Below, piece by piece: positions 25,020 to 34,527 of a DNA stretch of 64,000 nucleotides (positions are counted from its first letter, which is position 1; each line of letters opens with the position of its first letter). The notes under the pieces were generated by a model. The model was given only the letters and a program-made list of their open reading frames with translations. It had not been told where the DNA came from and made no database searches. A program made the position numbers and the translations under genes. The DNA is from Acanthopleura granulata. Taxonomy: Eukaryota; Mollusca; Polyplacophora; Chitonida; Chitonidae. Location: the NCBI GenBank assembly GCA_016165875.1, contig JABBOT010000010.1, positions 11,059,498-11,123,497 on the forward strand, given 5' to 3'.

Positions 25020-26213
25020 TTACATATTATCCTTCTTCTTGTATGGGACCATCCTTCTCGCTTTGTTTAGATTCGGCTGGGGTTTGTACCGTCGTCTACG
25101 TTTGCTGATCACCTCAGAAAATCCCGATCCTTGTGAGGAGTCTATGTCTCCACAATCGCTGTCTCTCCCCTCCTCTTGGTCAACCCTCATCGCACCACTT
25201 GTTACCCTGCAGTCCGGGTCATTGTTGTCGCCACCACACTCAGGGAGAACAGGCACGAGATCTCCGCTCTCCAGCGCCTGCTGCTCTGGATCTGCTCTTT
25301 CATTACCGGTCGTTGCCGCGAGCTGGGTCTCAAGAATATCTGGGTTGTTGAGCTCGGGCGCTTGCAGGCTTTCATGCCTACCTTCGTCGTCGTGAACTGT
25401 TGTCGCCTTGTTGGCCATCCGTTCATCATTCTCCGATTGTGAGCACTGGCAAGTAAACATGTTACAGGTGCCACATCCTTTGTGTTCATTGCATATGCAA
25501 GGGGAACAGTTGCAATCGAAACACCCTTCGCAGTAACACCTTTCACCTGCTTTACCACAATTCTCACACCGGGGGGTGGCGCACGCCTTTGCCATGTGGC
25601 CTTGGCGCAAACAGGTATGGCAGCGAAATTCTGGGCAATCCTTAAATAAATGATCGTCGGACAAGCACAAGGAGCAGACCTTTACTTGATTGTCATGTAC
25701 AACACGAAAGTATTCGTAGCTGTTTCCCGTGCTAAACTTCATGGCATACGGCAACGATTTCACATTTGGTGGAAGAACAACACGCACATACCTTGTTCCA
25801 TCGGCTATATTGGTACCTTTGTAAAAGCGCCGTTTGATTTCCGTCACCGTTTCCACATTCATTTCCAAGAGTTTGGCTCTAATTTCGCTGTCCTGCACAT
25901 AGCTCGATAAGTGCATGAATGACACGACCACAGACCTTCTTGTAACCTCTGTGCACGAACACTCCTGGCCCTCTACCGTAATCCCATCTTTCAATAAATC
26001 ACACACTTCTTTCTCTGCCACAGTAATCTCGAACCCAACGGTACCTTTCGGCACACATGCAAGAAGACTGTTTAGTCCACAAACATGTTCAATTTCCGCA
26101 ATCACCTTTTCAGCCGATATTCTCCTGTTGTCTCCAACCTCCACAAGTAACGATAAATCCTTCTGGTACAAACTTCTATTCCGGGAATGCCGATTCATGT
26201 TTGAGGAGGCCAT
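25020..26213 (-). CDS. LINE ORF1, CCHC zinc-knuckle protein
   Basis: A 397-aa ORF1 protein, expected to bind the element RNA as a ribonucleoprotein particle. The start is the ATG at 26213-26211; the frame stays open further upstream into the tRNA sequence, but only non-ATG codons lie there. Two CX2CX4HX4C knuckles are visible at about residues 179-220 (CSLCLSDDHLFKDC and CHTCLRQGHMAKAC). A further Cys-rich stretch follows to about residue 265. The N-terminal half has no recognised motif but aligns with the decayed ORF1 at 29530-30781 (shared: SFLHL/SFMHL, EIKRR, RYVRV). The C-terminus is acidic and then basic (SKRRRRYKP). The stop lies 10 bp before the ORF2 start. Confidence 0.88.
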   Translation of the reverse strand: MASSNMNRHSRNRSLYQKDLSLLVEVGDNRRISAEKVIAEIEHVCGLNSLLACVPKGTVGFEITVAEKEVCDLLKDGITVEGQECSCTEVTRRSVVVSFMHLSSYVQDSEIRAKLLEMNVETVTEIKRRFYKGTNIADGTRYVRVVLPPNVKSLPYAMKFSTGNSYEYFRVVHDNQVKVCSLCLSDDHLFKDCPEFRCHTCLRQGHMAKACATPRCENCGKAGERCYCEGCFDCNCSPCICNEHKGCGTCNMFTCQCSQSENDERMANKATTVHDDEGRHESLQAPELNNPDILETQLAATTGNERADPEQQALESGDLVPVLPECGGDNNDPDCRVTSGAMRVDQEEGRDSDCGDIDSSQGSGFSEVISKRRRRYKPQPNLNKARRMVPYKKKDNM

Positions 26214-26315
26214 ACCGAAAAAGCCAGGCCCCTCGGGAAAACAACGCCAACAACAACAACAACTCGCGACACACAAAACATGTCCGACCACCAAGGCAGT
26301 CACAGCCGAACCTCT

Positions 26316-26326
26316 GCGCGGAATCC
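26316..26326. repeat. Target-site duplication, right copy
   Basis: An exact copy of the 11-bp sequence at 20953-20963. It directly follows the 5' end of the LINE and continues into the tRNA 5' half. Confidence 0.93.
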
Positions 26327-26347
26327 TAACCACTAGACCACATGGGA
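26316..26347 (-). pseudogene. tRNA-Glu unit 15, 5' part, cut by LINE
   Basis: These 32 nt are tRNA nucleotides 1-32, including the 5' acceptor strand, D arm and A box. They lie immediately upstream, in the element's sense, of the LINE 5' end. With the piece at 20913-20963 they account for a complete gene plus an 11-nt duplication. Confidence 0.95.
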
Positions 26348-27642
26348 ATGCTGAATATCACGTCGAAAATAAGAGAAATGAAATATCTTCTCGTCGTCTG
26401 AGTAGGTACTTCAATAAATATCTTCTTTTGTCAGTTTTCTAAATGATATAGCACCTTGTGGTCAGCACACACTTTCTTTTTCCATTTACCGCCATGTTAA
26501 CTACAATTATTTATCAATTAAAGAAAATCGGCAGGCCGAATTTCCTTCGTTTTTGCACAAAGAATAAAGCCTAAGACACACGACGACCATTCAAAAGTAC
26601 GGGATTTATGCATGGTGATGTTTTTCTACCGGGTCACAAGGTGGGAAACCCCCTAATTAATAGTGCCAAACAAGCTGCTGGCGTCATTAAACTCCACACC
26701 CATGTCAATATTGTTAACAATATGCATTAAAAAATTATCTATGTCATTTTCTAACACTATAAACACAGGTCTTTCAATCACAAAAAGAAATATCCACAGC
26801 CCCTAATAATAACCAGTGCATGTGCCTTCTTACCGTTAAGTGCCATCCAGTGTGACCACCATGAATAGGGCCTATGGGTGTAAACACACTGAAAAATACC
26901 CTTACTATTTATGGAGTCATTTCACAAAGAACACCCACCTAAAACTGTATTCCCTAACTTGTGTGGGCCCAACAGATACTCTCAAATAACTAGATGCTTG
27001 GCCTACACCATATCCAAATATCATCAGTGGTAGACCACCATTTTGTCCAAATAAATGAGGTAGAATGCACGTGTATCGTCCTATTGCCATAGAAACAGTG
27101 TTGGGATCACTTGCTGATTGGGTAATATTTTGTTCTGTTTAATTGCAGCCACAAGTGATGGACATTTTTCCACCCATTATTTGTCATAGTTTATACCTGC
27201 AAAATCACCTGGCACTACTTGAATACACTTCAGAGATACAGCCAATGCCCACCCGTTCCCATCCTTTTCTGTGCGCCTGAGTCTTGAATACAAACTGGAA
27301 TTAGTATTTTCGTACCTATAGATTGTTGACCTGGAACACTGTGTTTTCACAAGTTCTGCTGGCAAGAATGCCAAACCGCTGTATGTTTCCCTAGTCGTAC
27401 GTGCACGCAATTTCAAAGTATGTTGTAGTCTGGCTTTTTCTGCTGGAAATACTATATACATTGTAGCTCTTGGTTTTTCAAGCAGAATAGAGCTTTTCTT
27501 CCTTCCCTAAGTTGGAAACGTTATTTCAGTGTCATTGGACCAAGCCAGTGTTTCTTAACAGCAGAACAACTAGTTGCAAGACACCTGGAGATATGAACAA
27601 CCAGCGTTTGATACATTTGACAGGTGGTAAAGGCTTCAAACA
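26348..27642. repeat. Array unit 16, tRNA part replaced
   Basis: A spacer unit of the right-hand subtype with more private changes than units 11-15 (for example acagatactctc at about 26971). It runs normally until the block just before the tRNA gene. There it switches at about 27640-27650 into reverse-transcriptase sequence of the second LINE. The expected tRNA gene is missing. The join falls at a short shared aaggctt, which suggests a deletion between unit and LINE rather than a clean insertion. Confidence 0.85.
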
Positions 27643-27649
27643 CTTTCAT

Positions 27650-29465
27650 AAAATATGCTTCCACATTATCATTCTCAACATAATACATAGCATCTCTAAG
27701 ACTGCAAATAGTATCTGTTACATCTCTACCTGGAATACAGCAGGTTTGACCATAACTGATGATAGTGCTCATTACATTCTAAAGCCTATTAGCCATACAC
27801 CTAGAGATGATTTTGTAATCTACATTAAGTAGGCTAATTGGTCTCCAATTCTTGAGTTGGGACTTGTCTCCACTTGTCTTGTATATCAGGGATATTACAC
27901 CGCTTTTCATAACCCTCGTTAATTGCCCCGTGTTAAAGATTTCCTCACACTGTTCGTACTAAACCGGGCCCAAAATGTCCCAAAAATGGATATAAAAATT
28001 CACCTGTAAGCCCGTCATTACCAGGGCTCTTGTTTTTAGACATACCCTTCAGAGCATCAAATATTTCAATGGTTGGTCACACTGGTTAGCTTCCTCCTCG
28101 CTCAATGTAACATTGACTTTTGACAATACATTTTCCATAGCTTCCTCATTAATATCATCTTTTTTGTACAAATCAGAGTAAAAATCATGCACACAATCCA
28201 AGATATCTTCATAACGGCTTCCAATCTTACCACAGGGTAAAACTAAAGGCCTGATTAGTTTATCTCCTTGCTTAAACTTTACTAGGTTAAGAAAATATTT
28301 TCTATTTTTATCACTTTCGTGCACATAAAGGGATTTTGATCTCAAAATAGCGCCTCTATAGTTGGCCTTTTTCAATGGAATCTAGCTCTGCTCTAAGTTC
28401 CAGAATGCGCTTAAGGTCGTACCCTGCTATAGCGCTTACGCGACGATATTCATTATCTATATACCTCTGAATTTCATTGATTTTCTCATATTCTTCTTTT
28501 TTCCGTTTTCCCCATAGCGCTTAGCAAACACTTTCAACAGTTATTTCAAACTGTCCCACCAAAGGCAAATATTTTCAACAGAGAGTGAGCATGTCAACTC
28601 TCTGTCGATCATTTCATAAATGCCGTCACAAAAACCTCATCATACAGGAGAGTATTATTAAATATATAAAAGCCTGGGCCTCTCTCTACACATGTAAAAT
28701 CACATTTAAGGTAAACAATGGAATGGTCACTATAGGGCGTATTTTTTATATTCACAGTTTGACACTTTGACAATAGCTCTTGAGAAACTAAACAATAGTC
28801 CTTTCGGCTCTGGAGTAACATCCCTCCTACTACACGTCGCCATGTAAAGCTCGTCTTGTCCGCGTGTCTAACACGCCCCACTTCCTCGAAATTGAAATTT
28901 TGCATAAGGTTATGTAATTTAAATCTAGACTTATTATTTTCTAATACATATTTTGACCTATCCTTCTTAGATAACACCACTCGCCACGATATGGCTGAGA
29001 TATTGCCGATGTGGCGTTAAGCCATAGTCATTCATTCTTAGACAACACCGTGTTGAAATCGCCCAATACAATAACAGGTCTGTCACCCAGCAGTTTAGCA
29101 CAATTTTGGGAAAATTTCACTCTTTCATTTATGCAATTTGGTGCATAAACATTTATAACATTAAATTCTTTTCCATTAATCTCAACACTGATCTTCATCC
29201 AACGTCCAGCTTCATCATGCAAGCAAGACCTGTTAGCAATCCCTTTCCGTATAACGAAGGTTACACCTCGGTAACTCCCGAGAGAACTACTATAATACAG
29301 ATCACCCTCTAACATATGTTTTACACGGTTAATAAAAACATCGTCCCAGTGAGTTTCTTGCATGGCAAGTTCTTGCATCTTATTAATATTTCAAAGACCA
29401 TTACAGTTTACAGTGGCGAAACAGAATATTGTGATAGAAAGAGAAAACAGCATACCTCCATAGTT
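27650..29465 (-). pseudogene. Degenerate ORF2 (APE and part of RT)
   Basis: Fragments in shifting frames match the intact ORF2. The endonuclease pieces are at 29028-29378 (QETHWDDVF, VLGDFNTV) and 28609-28980 (SRKDY in place of SRIDH; PYSDHSIVYLK). The linker is at 28049-28375 (SKSLYVHESDKN) and an RT piece is at 27650-27772 (CCIPGRDVTDTICSLRDA). A hydrophobic leader before FATVNCNGL is also present near 29400-29450. The catalytic RT block and C-terminus are missing. Confidence 0.9.
28979..29034 (+). repeat. SINE tail fragment nested in second LINE
   Basis: About 56 bp containing ggctgagatattgccgatg and ending in cattcat repeats. It is flanked by a 15-bp duplication with one mismatch (28964-28978 and 29035-29049, ttcttagayaacacc). 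The sequence resembles the 3' end of a dispersed SINE that I recall from molluscan genomes; a similar piece lies at 44714-44763. Confidence 0.65.
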
Positions 29466-29499
29466 ACAATTATGCAAAAACTTGTTGTCGATTATAAGG

Positions 29500-30781
29500 C
29501 CAGACCTGCGCGTCCCACATCTGTAGGTTTAGCATAAGGAGCTTTCCTGTACTTTGCTTTGGCCAGATTCGGTACGGGTACAATTCTTCTCCTTCTTTGC
29601 ACGGCTTGTCCGTTTCGCTTGTTCACCTTTTTGTTTGTTTTGACAAAACACCAGCTTTTTCGCCAGTGCCGTTGTCCTCACAGTTCTCCCCCGTCGCCGC
29701 TCGATTTGGACCGCCCCATTCTTCGCTACATTGTTTCAACTTGAGACACATGCTGTCCCCCCTCCCCGCCCCATTCCACCCATCTCATCGCTGCCCGTTT
29801 CCCTCTGATATAAATCACCCGTCTCCAAATCCACTGATTTTTCTACCTGAGACTTTTGTATCTGCATGGGTGCACGTCCTGTTTCTTGGTTTTCAGGCCT
29901 ACAACTTGAAACGTTGCCCTCCCCCACGGCTGGGCTTTCTACGAAGTTTTTCTGGCTTTCCCCTTCTGCTGATTCCTCCATTTCGTTCTCTACAAAGCCA
30001 CTTGAGCACGCATAGTCCAACATTCCGCAGTACTGACACAAACGATCCGGACTGTCACATATACGATCTTTTGTTCCACAAACTTCGCATTAGGTGCAAC
30101 CACACTTGGTTCCATAGCTCAAACAGTCCACATACCTTTCAGCTTGGCACGCTCGTGCAACATCACCTTGACCTCAGCACTTAAAGCATGTAAACTCAGA
30201 GCCCTGCCTGAACAAATGGTCCTCCGAAAGGCATAAAGAGCAGACTTTTTTTATTGTCGTGTATCACTTTAAAATACTCCGAACTGTTTCCACTTGTAAA
30301 TTTCATTGCACACGGTGGCGAGTTTTTGTTACCTGGAAGCTGTACTCTTACATACCTCGCACTGTGTGCAATTGATGTTCCGGGAGGGTAGCGCCTTTTG
30401 ATCTCTGAGATTACTTCCGCTCCAACACTGTTCAACTTTTCCACAGTTTCATCGACCTTCACATGTGCTGGTAAATGCAGAAATGAGACCATCACAGTTC
30501 TTTGTGAAACACCCATGCAAGCATAATTTATACCGCGAATCCATAGTCCGTCACTCGGTAGGTCACATGAAGCTTTGCCAGACAGCCTGAAACAGTGTTA
30601 TTCCATACTGGCATCCGGTTTTCGGCACACATGCCAATACTGCACTCAGGCCACAGCTTTCCCCAAACACATGGATAACGCTTTCTGCAGGCACCTTCTG
30701 CCTATCTTCCACATCCAGCAGGATTGTAAAATCCTTACTATAATGTTTCTCCTGCCTTCTCCGGCCTTGTGGGAAGGCCAT
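29500..30781 (-). pseudogene. Degenerate ORF1 of second LINE
   Basis: It starts at the ATG at 30781 (MAFPQGRRR) and is broken into several frames. It is recognised by similarity to the intact ORF1: KDFTILLDVEDRQKV, CGLSAVLACVPK, then RTVMVSFLHLPAHV, EIKRRYPPGTSIA, RYVRVQLPG and EYFKVIHDN. The zinc-knuckle region is damaged. The C-terminal basic tail is still visible (RRRIVPVPNLAKAKY). Confidence 0.85.
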
Positions 30782-30876
30782 GCTTGACTTCAAGCAGGTA
30801 CCTGAACTACGCCACAAACAAACAACACTGAGGTCTCAAAAACACATACGATCACCTCGGCTGTCTGCACGGACTC

Positions 30877-30903
30877 CCGAGGAATATTAACCACCTCATG
30901 GGA
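30877..30903 (-). pseudogene. tRNA-Glu 5' remnant at second LINE 5' end
   Basis: The bases gaggaatattaaccacc, then catggga, correspond to the tRNA 5' half with small deletions. Spacer in array order follows (tgctga, then gacgtcgaaaataa). This marks where the second LINE entered a tRNA-Glu gene. Confidence 0.75.
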
Positions 30904-31359
30904 GTGCTGAAGGTGACGTCGAAAATAACAGAAATGTAATATCTTCTCGTCGTTTGAGTAGGTATGTTCAATAAATCTGCTCTTTTGTCAGTTTTCTAGA
31001 TGAAATAGCAGCTTCTGGTCAGCAGACACTTTTTTTTTCGATTTACCGCCACGTTAACTAAAATTATTCATCAATTAAAGAAAATCTGCAGGCCGAATTT
31101 CCTTTCTATTTGCAGAGAGAATAAAACCCAAGACACACAACGAGCATTTAAAAACACGGGGTTATGTATGGCAATTTTTTCTACAAGGCCACAAAATGTG
31201 TAACCCCCTAATTAATAGTGCCAAACAAGCTGGATGTGTCAAATTCCACGCCCATGTCAATATTGTTAACAATCTGCATTAGAAAATTATCCATGTAATT
31301 TTCTAACACTACAAACACAAGTCTCTGAATTACAGAAAATCCACAGCTCCTAATACAGA

Positions 31360-31865
31360 CCCTCACAAATATCAAAATCTCTTTTCAAATTATTAATTTC
31401 GTATATGCCATCATGCCTTTCATTAGTGGCACAGCCGATTCAATTAAAATCGCCACCTAAAATAACCAACTCACTACCCTGCATCACAGTATCTAAATTA
31501 GATATAAATTGTTTTCTTTCCGTCGGATTATCAGCGGCATATACACAAACAAAGTTTAAAGCCGTCTTGTTGAGTTCAACCCTAAGGCTTATGTAACGAC
31601 CGTTAGGGCACCTTTGTACTTTCCGCGTTATGCAATCTACCGTATACCTAATAATTATTCCTACCTCACAACTTCGATTTGACCCATACGCCCAACTTGC
31701 ATCGCTCGGGATTTGCAAGTATTTAGCGAAGTGTGTTTTCTGTAAGAACAGCACACCACTTTCTCTATGTTTTTCTTTCGAAGGATTTCGTAAACTATTA
31801 ACATTGAAAATCGCAAAACGATTATTATTTAAGCTGATTAAACAAATAAGTAAAGGATCAAGGTT
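31360..31865 (-). mobile_element. Third LINE fragment, APE endonuclease region
   Basis: Minus-strand frames give FAIFNVNSLRN, then LFLQKTHF, a region to FVCVYAADNPTERKQF, and VILGGDFN followed by a stop and IGCATNERHDGIYEI. This is the N-terminal half of an APE-type LINE endonuclease, clearly different from the first two elements. It interrupts a decayed array unit in the spacer, not in the tRNA gene. No RT part is present. Confidence 0.8.
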
Positions 31866-32000
31866 TAATGTAAGCAGAAGAACTATTTGTCGAGTTGGGA
31901 GACACGTTCAGGTATGAACAACCAGCGTTTGGTAGATTTGAAAGGTGTGAAAGGCTTCAAATACGGAATGAAAATATGTTTGCGAATTTTGATATATAAA

Positions 32001-32067
32001 TTCCCATGCGGGGAACAGAAACCCGGCCGTTGCGGCCGAGGAATCCTAACCACTGGACCACACTGGA
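32001..32067 (-). pseudogene. Degenerate tRNA-Glu at array edge
   Basis: It begins ttcccatgcggggaa as in the functional copies and ends near ccactggaccacactgga. The anticodon stem-loop is largely lost (67 bp instead of 72), so it is not a working tRNA gene. Confidence 0.88.
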
Positions 32068-32540
32068 ATGTTGAAGTTGATGTCGCAAATAAGAGAAATA
32101 AATTATCTTCTCGTCGTCTGAGAGGAAAGTTCAACAAGTCTGCTCTTGTGTCACTTTTCTACATGAAATAGTAGCCTCTGTTCAGCAGACACAGTTTCTT
32201 TCCCCAATTATTTATAAATTGCAGAAAATCTCCAGGCCGATTCTCGTTTGTATTTGGAGACAGAATAAAACCCAAGACATTTTCTTCCTTCTGGTATCAG
32301 GAAATGTCACTTTATTGCCATTGGAACAAGCCGGTGGTTAAAGCAAGCAGAACACGTTCAGATATGAACAACAATCGTTGGGTAGATTTGACAGGTGATA
32401 AACTCCGGAATGAAAAATTGTTTGCGAACTTTTCAAAACAAATTGCAATGTTAGCAGACACAGTTTCTTTTCCCACTTATTTATAAACTGAAGAAAATCT
32501 CCGGGCCGAATTTTGTTTGTATTTGCAGACAGAATGAAAC

Positions 32541-32691
32541 CTATAATGTTTAAAACATCATAACAGGCTGGTTATTCTGGTTGTAAAACATCGGCTGGTT
32601 TATTGTCTGTCTGCACACTATGAGAGCACGTGCTCAGAGAATGATGTCGTGTTACAGTTATATGTGCGACATTACATCTCTCCTTTTTTTT
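32541..32691 (-). repeat. Putative polypurine tract and 3' LTR of gypsy element
   Basis: On the minus strand a purine run (AAAAAAAAGGAGAGA, 32691-32677) is followed directly by TGTAATGTCGCAC. This is the layout expected of a polypurine tract and the TG start of a 3' LTR. An AATAAA lies further on (about 32600). The LTR end was not located exactly; it must lie before the array sequence near 32541. No second LTR is seen in the window. Confidence 0.5.
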
Positions 32692-33339
32692 GAATTAGAA
32701 CTTTCTTGAATAGACATGACGAGGAGACTACCTTAAACGCCTGGAAATCAGTGCAGACAACCATCTATGAACACTACATCATTTGAACGGATTTAACTTG
32801 AAAATATCTTAACAGTCTGAATAAAATGTTCATTTTGAGTCAAATCCGGAACTGAAATGTTCACAGTACTCATGGCAAATTGCCTTAATGTCTTTGGAGT
32901 ACATTCAGATAATCATGAAATCTGATAAGGGTCAATGTTATGCTTGACTGAGGAAATCCAATGAAATAGAAATAAAGTATTTGAGGTACAAATGTAACGT
33001 AACGTAATGCCTCTGAGAATATGTTCGACATTTTGTTGACTTGAATTATAAAGTGTCATTTGACAGAGAGAAGACTAACTTTAAAACAGTGTCTTTTAGA
33101 AGGACACAGTTTTCAAATGGCTTTCAGAGCACAAAATCCTGGAAACGGACTGGAAGTTTCTTCTCTCGTGCGGATTTCCGTGTTACACTTGATGAGGATT
33201 TCAGACAGGACCGAAGGCTTGGAGGGTTGTTATTAACAGTTCAATTTCTGTTGGATTCTCTGTTAGGTACATCAGAATAGTGTTCTTGGGTTGACAGAGA
33301 AATGTCAAGGTCAGCTTCCTCTTCCTCTTCTATGGATGG

Positions 33340-34300
33340 GTAAACTTCAGCGTTGACTGGTTTGAAGAGTGAAGTATTGCGGGTTACTTGACGTTTTCCG
33401 CGACGCGCTGTTAGCATACTTGCCTTTCCTCTGTACAACGGTGTCGGGATTAGTGTCAAACGGTGTAGACAATTTGTTTCTACGATGTTGTTTCATGAGC
33501 ACGGTATCGCCGACGGACATTTTGCTGTAGGATTTGGATTTTAGCTTTGCTCGTTGTATCATGGTTGGCAATACTGCTGTGAATGTCGGATTTGTCTCAT
33601 CTGACGACCAGTCAGGGCCTCGAAGGGAGAAACTTTCGCTGAAGAATGTGGCGTGGCACGATAGTGACTCAGAAATTTGTGTACCTCCTGTTTCCAGTTG
33701 CCTCGTTCAGCTGTTGTCGTGCGAATGCTTTTGTTGAGTGTGGACGTAAAGCGTTCGACTTCATCATTCGCCTCTAGCCGGAGAAGGGGTATTCGGCGAT
33801 GTTCAAATCCTAAATACGCAGCGAAATTCTTAAAGTCTTGGCTATTGAATGGCGAGCTATTGTCAGTCTTGAGGATGTGCGTGATACATTGCCTAGCGAA
33901 GATGACATCTAATTTCGGTATGACTGACCTAGCGGATATGGACGTGGCGGTTTCTGTGTCAGGAAATCAACTGTATTCGTCAATAGCAACGAATATTGTA
34001 GGCACCTGAGGGAAAGGGTCCTGTGAGGTCCACAGCTATTTCTTCCCAGAGACCGGTTGGCAGTGTCGTCATGTGCAACGATTCGCGTCTATTCGAATGA
34101 CGATTGGATGCCTGGTTTTTTAGACGCAATTCGACCATCTTGTCGATATGTGGAAACCACACTTTCTGCCTGAGTAATTCTTTCGTCTTTACAACATCCT
34201 GATGCCCAATATGGACAAAGTCAACGGCCTTGACCTTGAGAGACTCGGGAATAACAAGGCGGTTACCACGAATAACAGCTCCATTACACACGCCTGTTTC
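33340..34300 (-). pseudogene. Gypsy integrase remnant
   Basis: Pieces of one integrase lie in different frames: the N-terminal zinc-finger part and start of the catalytic core (34291-33980), the mid part (about 33660-33560) and the C-terminal domain (33571-33347 and 33459-33241). The core catalytic aspartate region VDLTGPFP is readable, but the frame is broken shortly after. Not functional. Confidence 0.82.
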
Positions 34301-34372
34301 ACTGTTTTACTGTTGCAAAAATTTCTCACATCAGGATTGGTCCAATCACCTGTTGGAACTGACTTTATCAAA

Positions 34373-34527
34373 TTTATTTATTTCTTTATTTGATTGGTGT
34401 TTTACGCCGTACTGAAGAATATTTCACTTATACGACGACGGCCAGCATTATGGTGGGAGGAAACCGGGCAGAGCCCGGGGGAAACCCACGACCATCCGCA
34501 GGTTACTGGCAGACCTTGCCACGTACG
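34373..34527 (-). mobile_element. tRNA-derived SINE nested in gypsy fragment
   Basis: A 155-bp SINE in minus orientation, with an A/T-rich tail (aataaataaa type) at its low-coordinate end. It is flanked by a perfect 12-bp duplication gactttatcaaa (34361-34372 and 34528-34539). It contains the segment with ccagcattatggtgggagga that I recall as widespread in molluscan genomes. Plus-strand relatives lie in the PPP4R3 introns (53405-53545, 54775-55018, 55275-55398, 55869-56088). Confidence 0.85.

Larger units (their letters stand above)
20964..26315 (-). mobile_element. Full-length Tx1/L1-like LINE in a tRNA-Glu gene
   Basis: A 5352-bp two-ORF non-LTR retrotransposon. In its own sense it has a 5' UTR of about 102 bp (26214-26315), ORF1 (26213-25020), a 10-bp gap, ORF2 (25009-21113), a 136-bp 3' UTR (21112-20977) with AATAAA at 20994-20989, and 13 A residues (20976-20964). 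The 11-bp duplication and the short A tail show target-primed insertion. Both ORFs are open, so the insertion looks recent. The order CCHC ORF1, then APE endonuclease, RT and a Cys/His C-terminus, fits the Tx1/L1 group, in which some members are known to insert at fixed sites in multicopy RNA genes or repeats. Clade assignment is inference from motif style. Confidence 0.93.
27643..30876 (-). mobile_element. Decayed second LINE related to the first
   Basis: Minus-strand homology to the intact LINE covers ORF1 and the first half of ORF2, with many frameshifts and stops. The 3' half, from mid-RT to the A tail, is absent. The 5' end meets the decayed tRNA remnant gaggaatattaaccacc at 30877-30903, the same tRNA position as in the intact element. 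Between ORF1 (ATG at 30781) and the junction lies a short leader of about 95 bp, like the 102 bp of the intact copy. By protein similarity it is a cousin rather than a copy of the intact element. Confidence 0.88.
1..32545. repeat. Tandem array of ~1.4-kb tRNA-Glu units
   Basis: About 15 head-to-tail copies of one unit fill positions 1-20963. One more unit follows the LINE at 26316-27642, and decayed partial units extend to about 32545. Distances between successive tRNA 3' ends are 1409, 1409, 1401, 1402, 1401, 1401, 1405, 1401, 1399, 1414, 1409, 1361, 1408 and 1410 bp. By eye the units differ at only a few percent of positions, apart from the decayed right end. Each unit has one tRNA-Glu gene on the minus strand; the remaining ~1.3 kb is AT-rich spacer with no long conserved ORF. 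Two spacer subtypes are visible: one reads attgctgatctggaatttt (units 5-7, 9, 10, and unit 4 with one difference) and the other attgttgacctggaacac (units 1-3, 8, 11-16). Such homogeneity is expected from unequal crossing-over and gene conversion (inference). Confidence 0.97.
30904..32545. repeat. Decayed array units at the right edge
   Basis: Unit order can be followed through 30904-31360, then 31866-32067, then at least two shortened fragments (32068-32280 and 32280-32540). Divergence is far higher than in units 1-16 and internal segments are missing. The last recognisable unit sequence is the block around gggccgaattttgtttgta and the A-rich stretch ending near 32541. These look like old copies at the array edge that are no longer homogenised. 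Confidence 0.85.

Noticed and set aside
26214..26333. N-terminal extension of LINE ORF1 into the tRNA (437-codon frame)
   Set aside because: It begins at a GTG inside tRNA sequence and reads through the leader. The ATG at 26213 fits the ATG position of the decayed relative. Noted only as an open frame.
29559..30184. Proline/serine-rich plus-strand frame over the second LINE
   Set aside because: It is the antisense of the decayed ORF1, which is recognised by homology on the minus strand.
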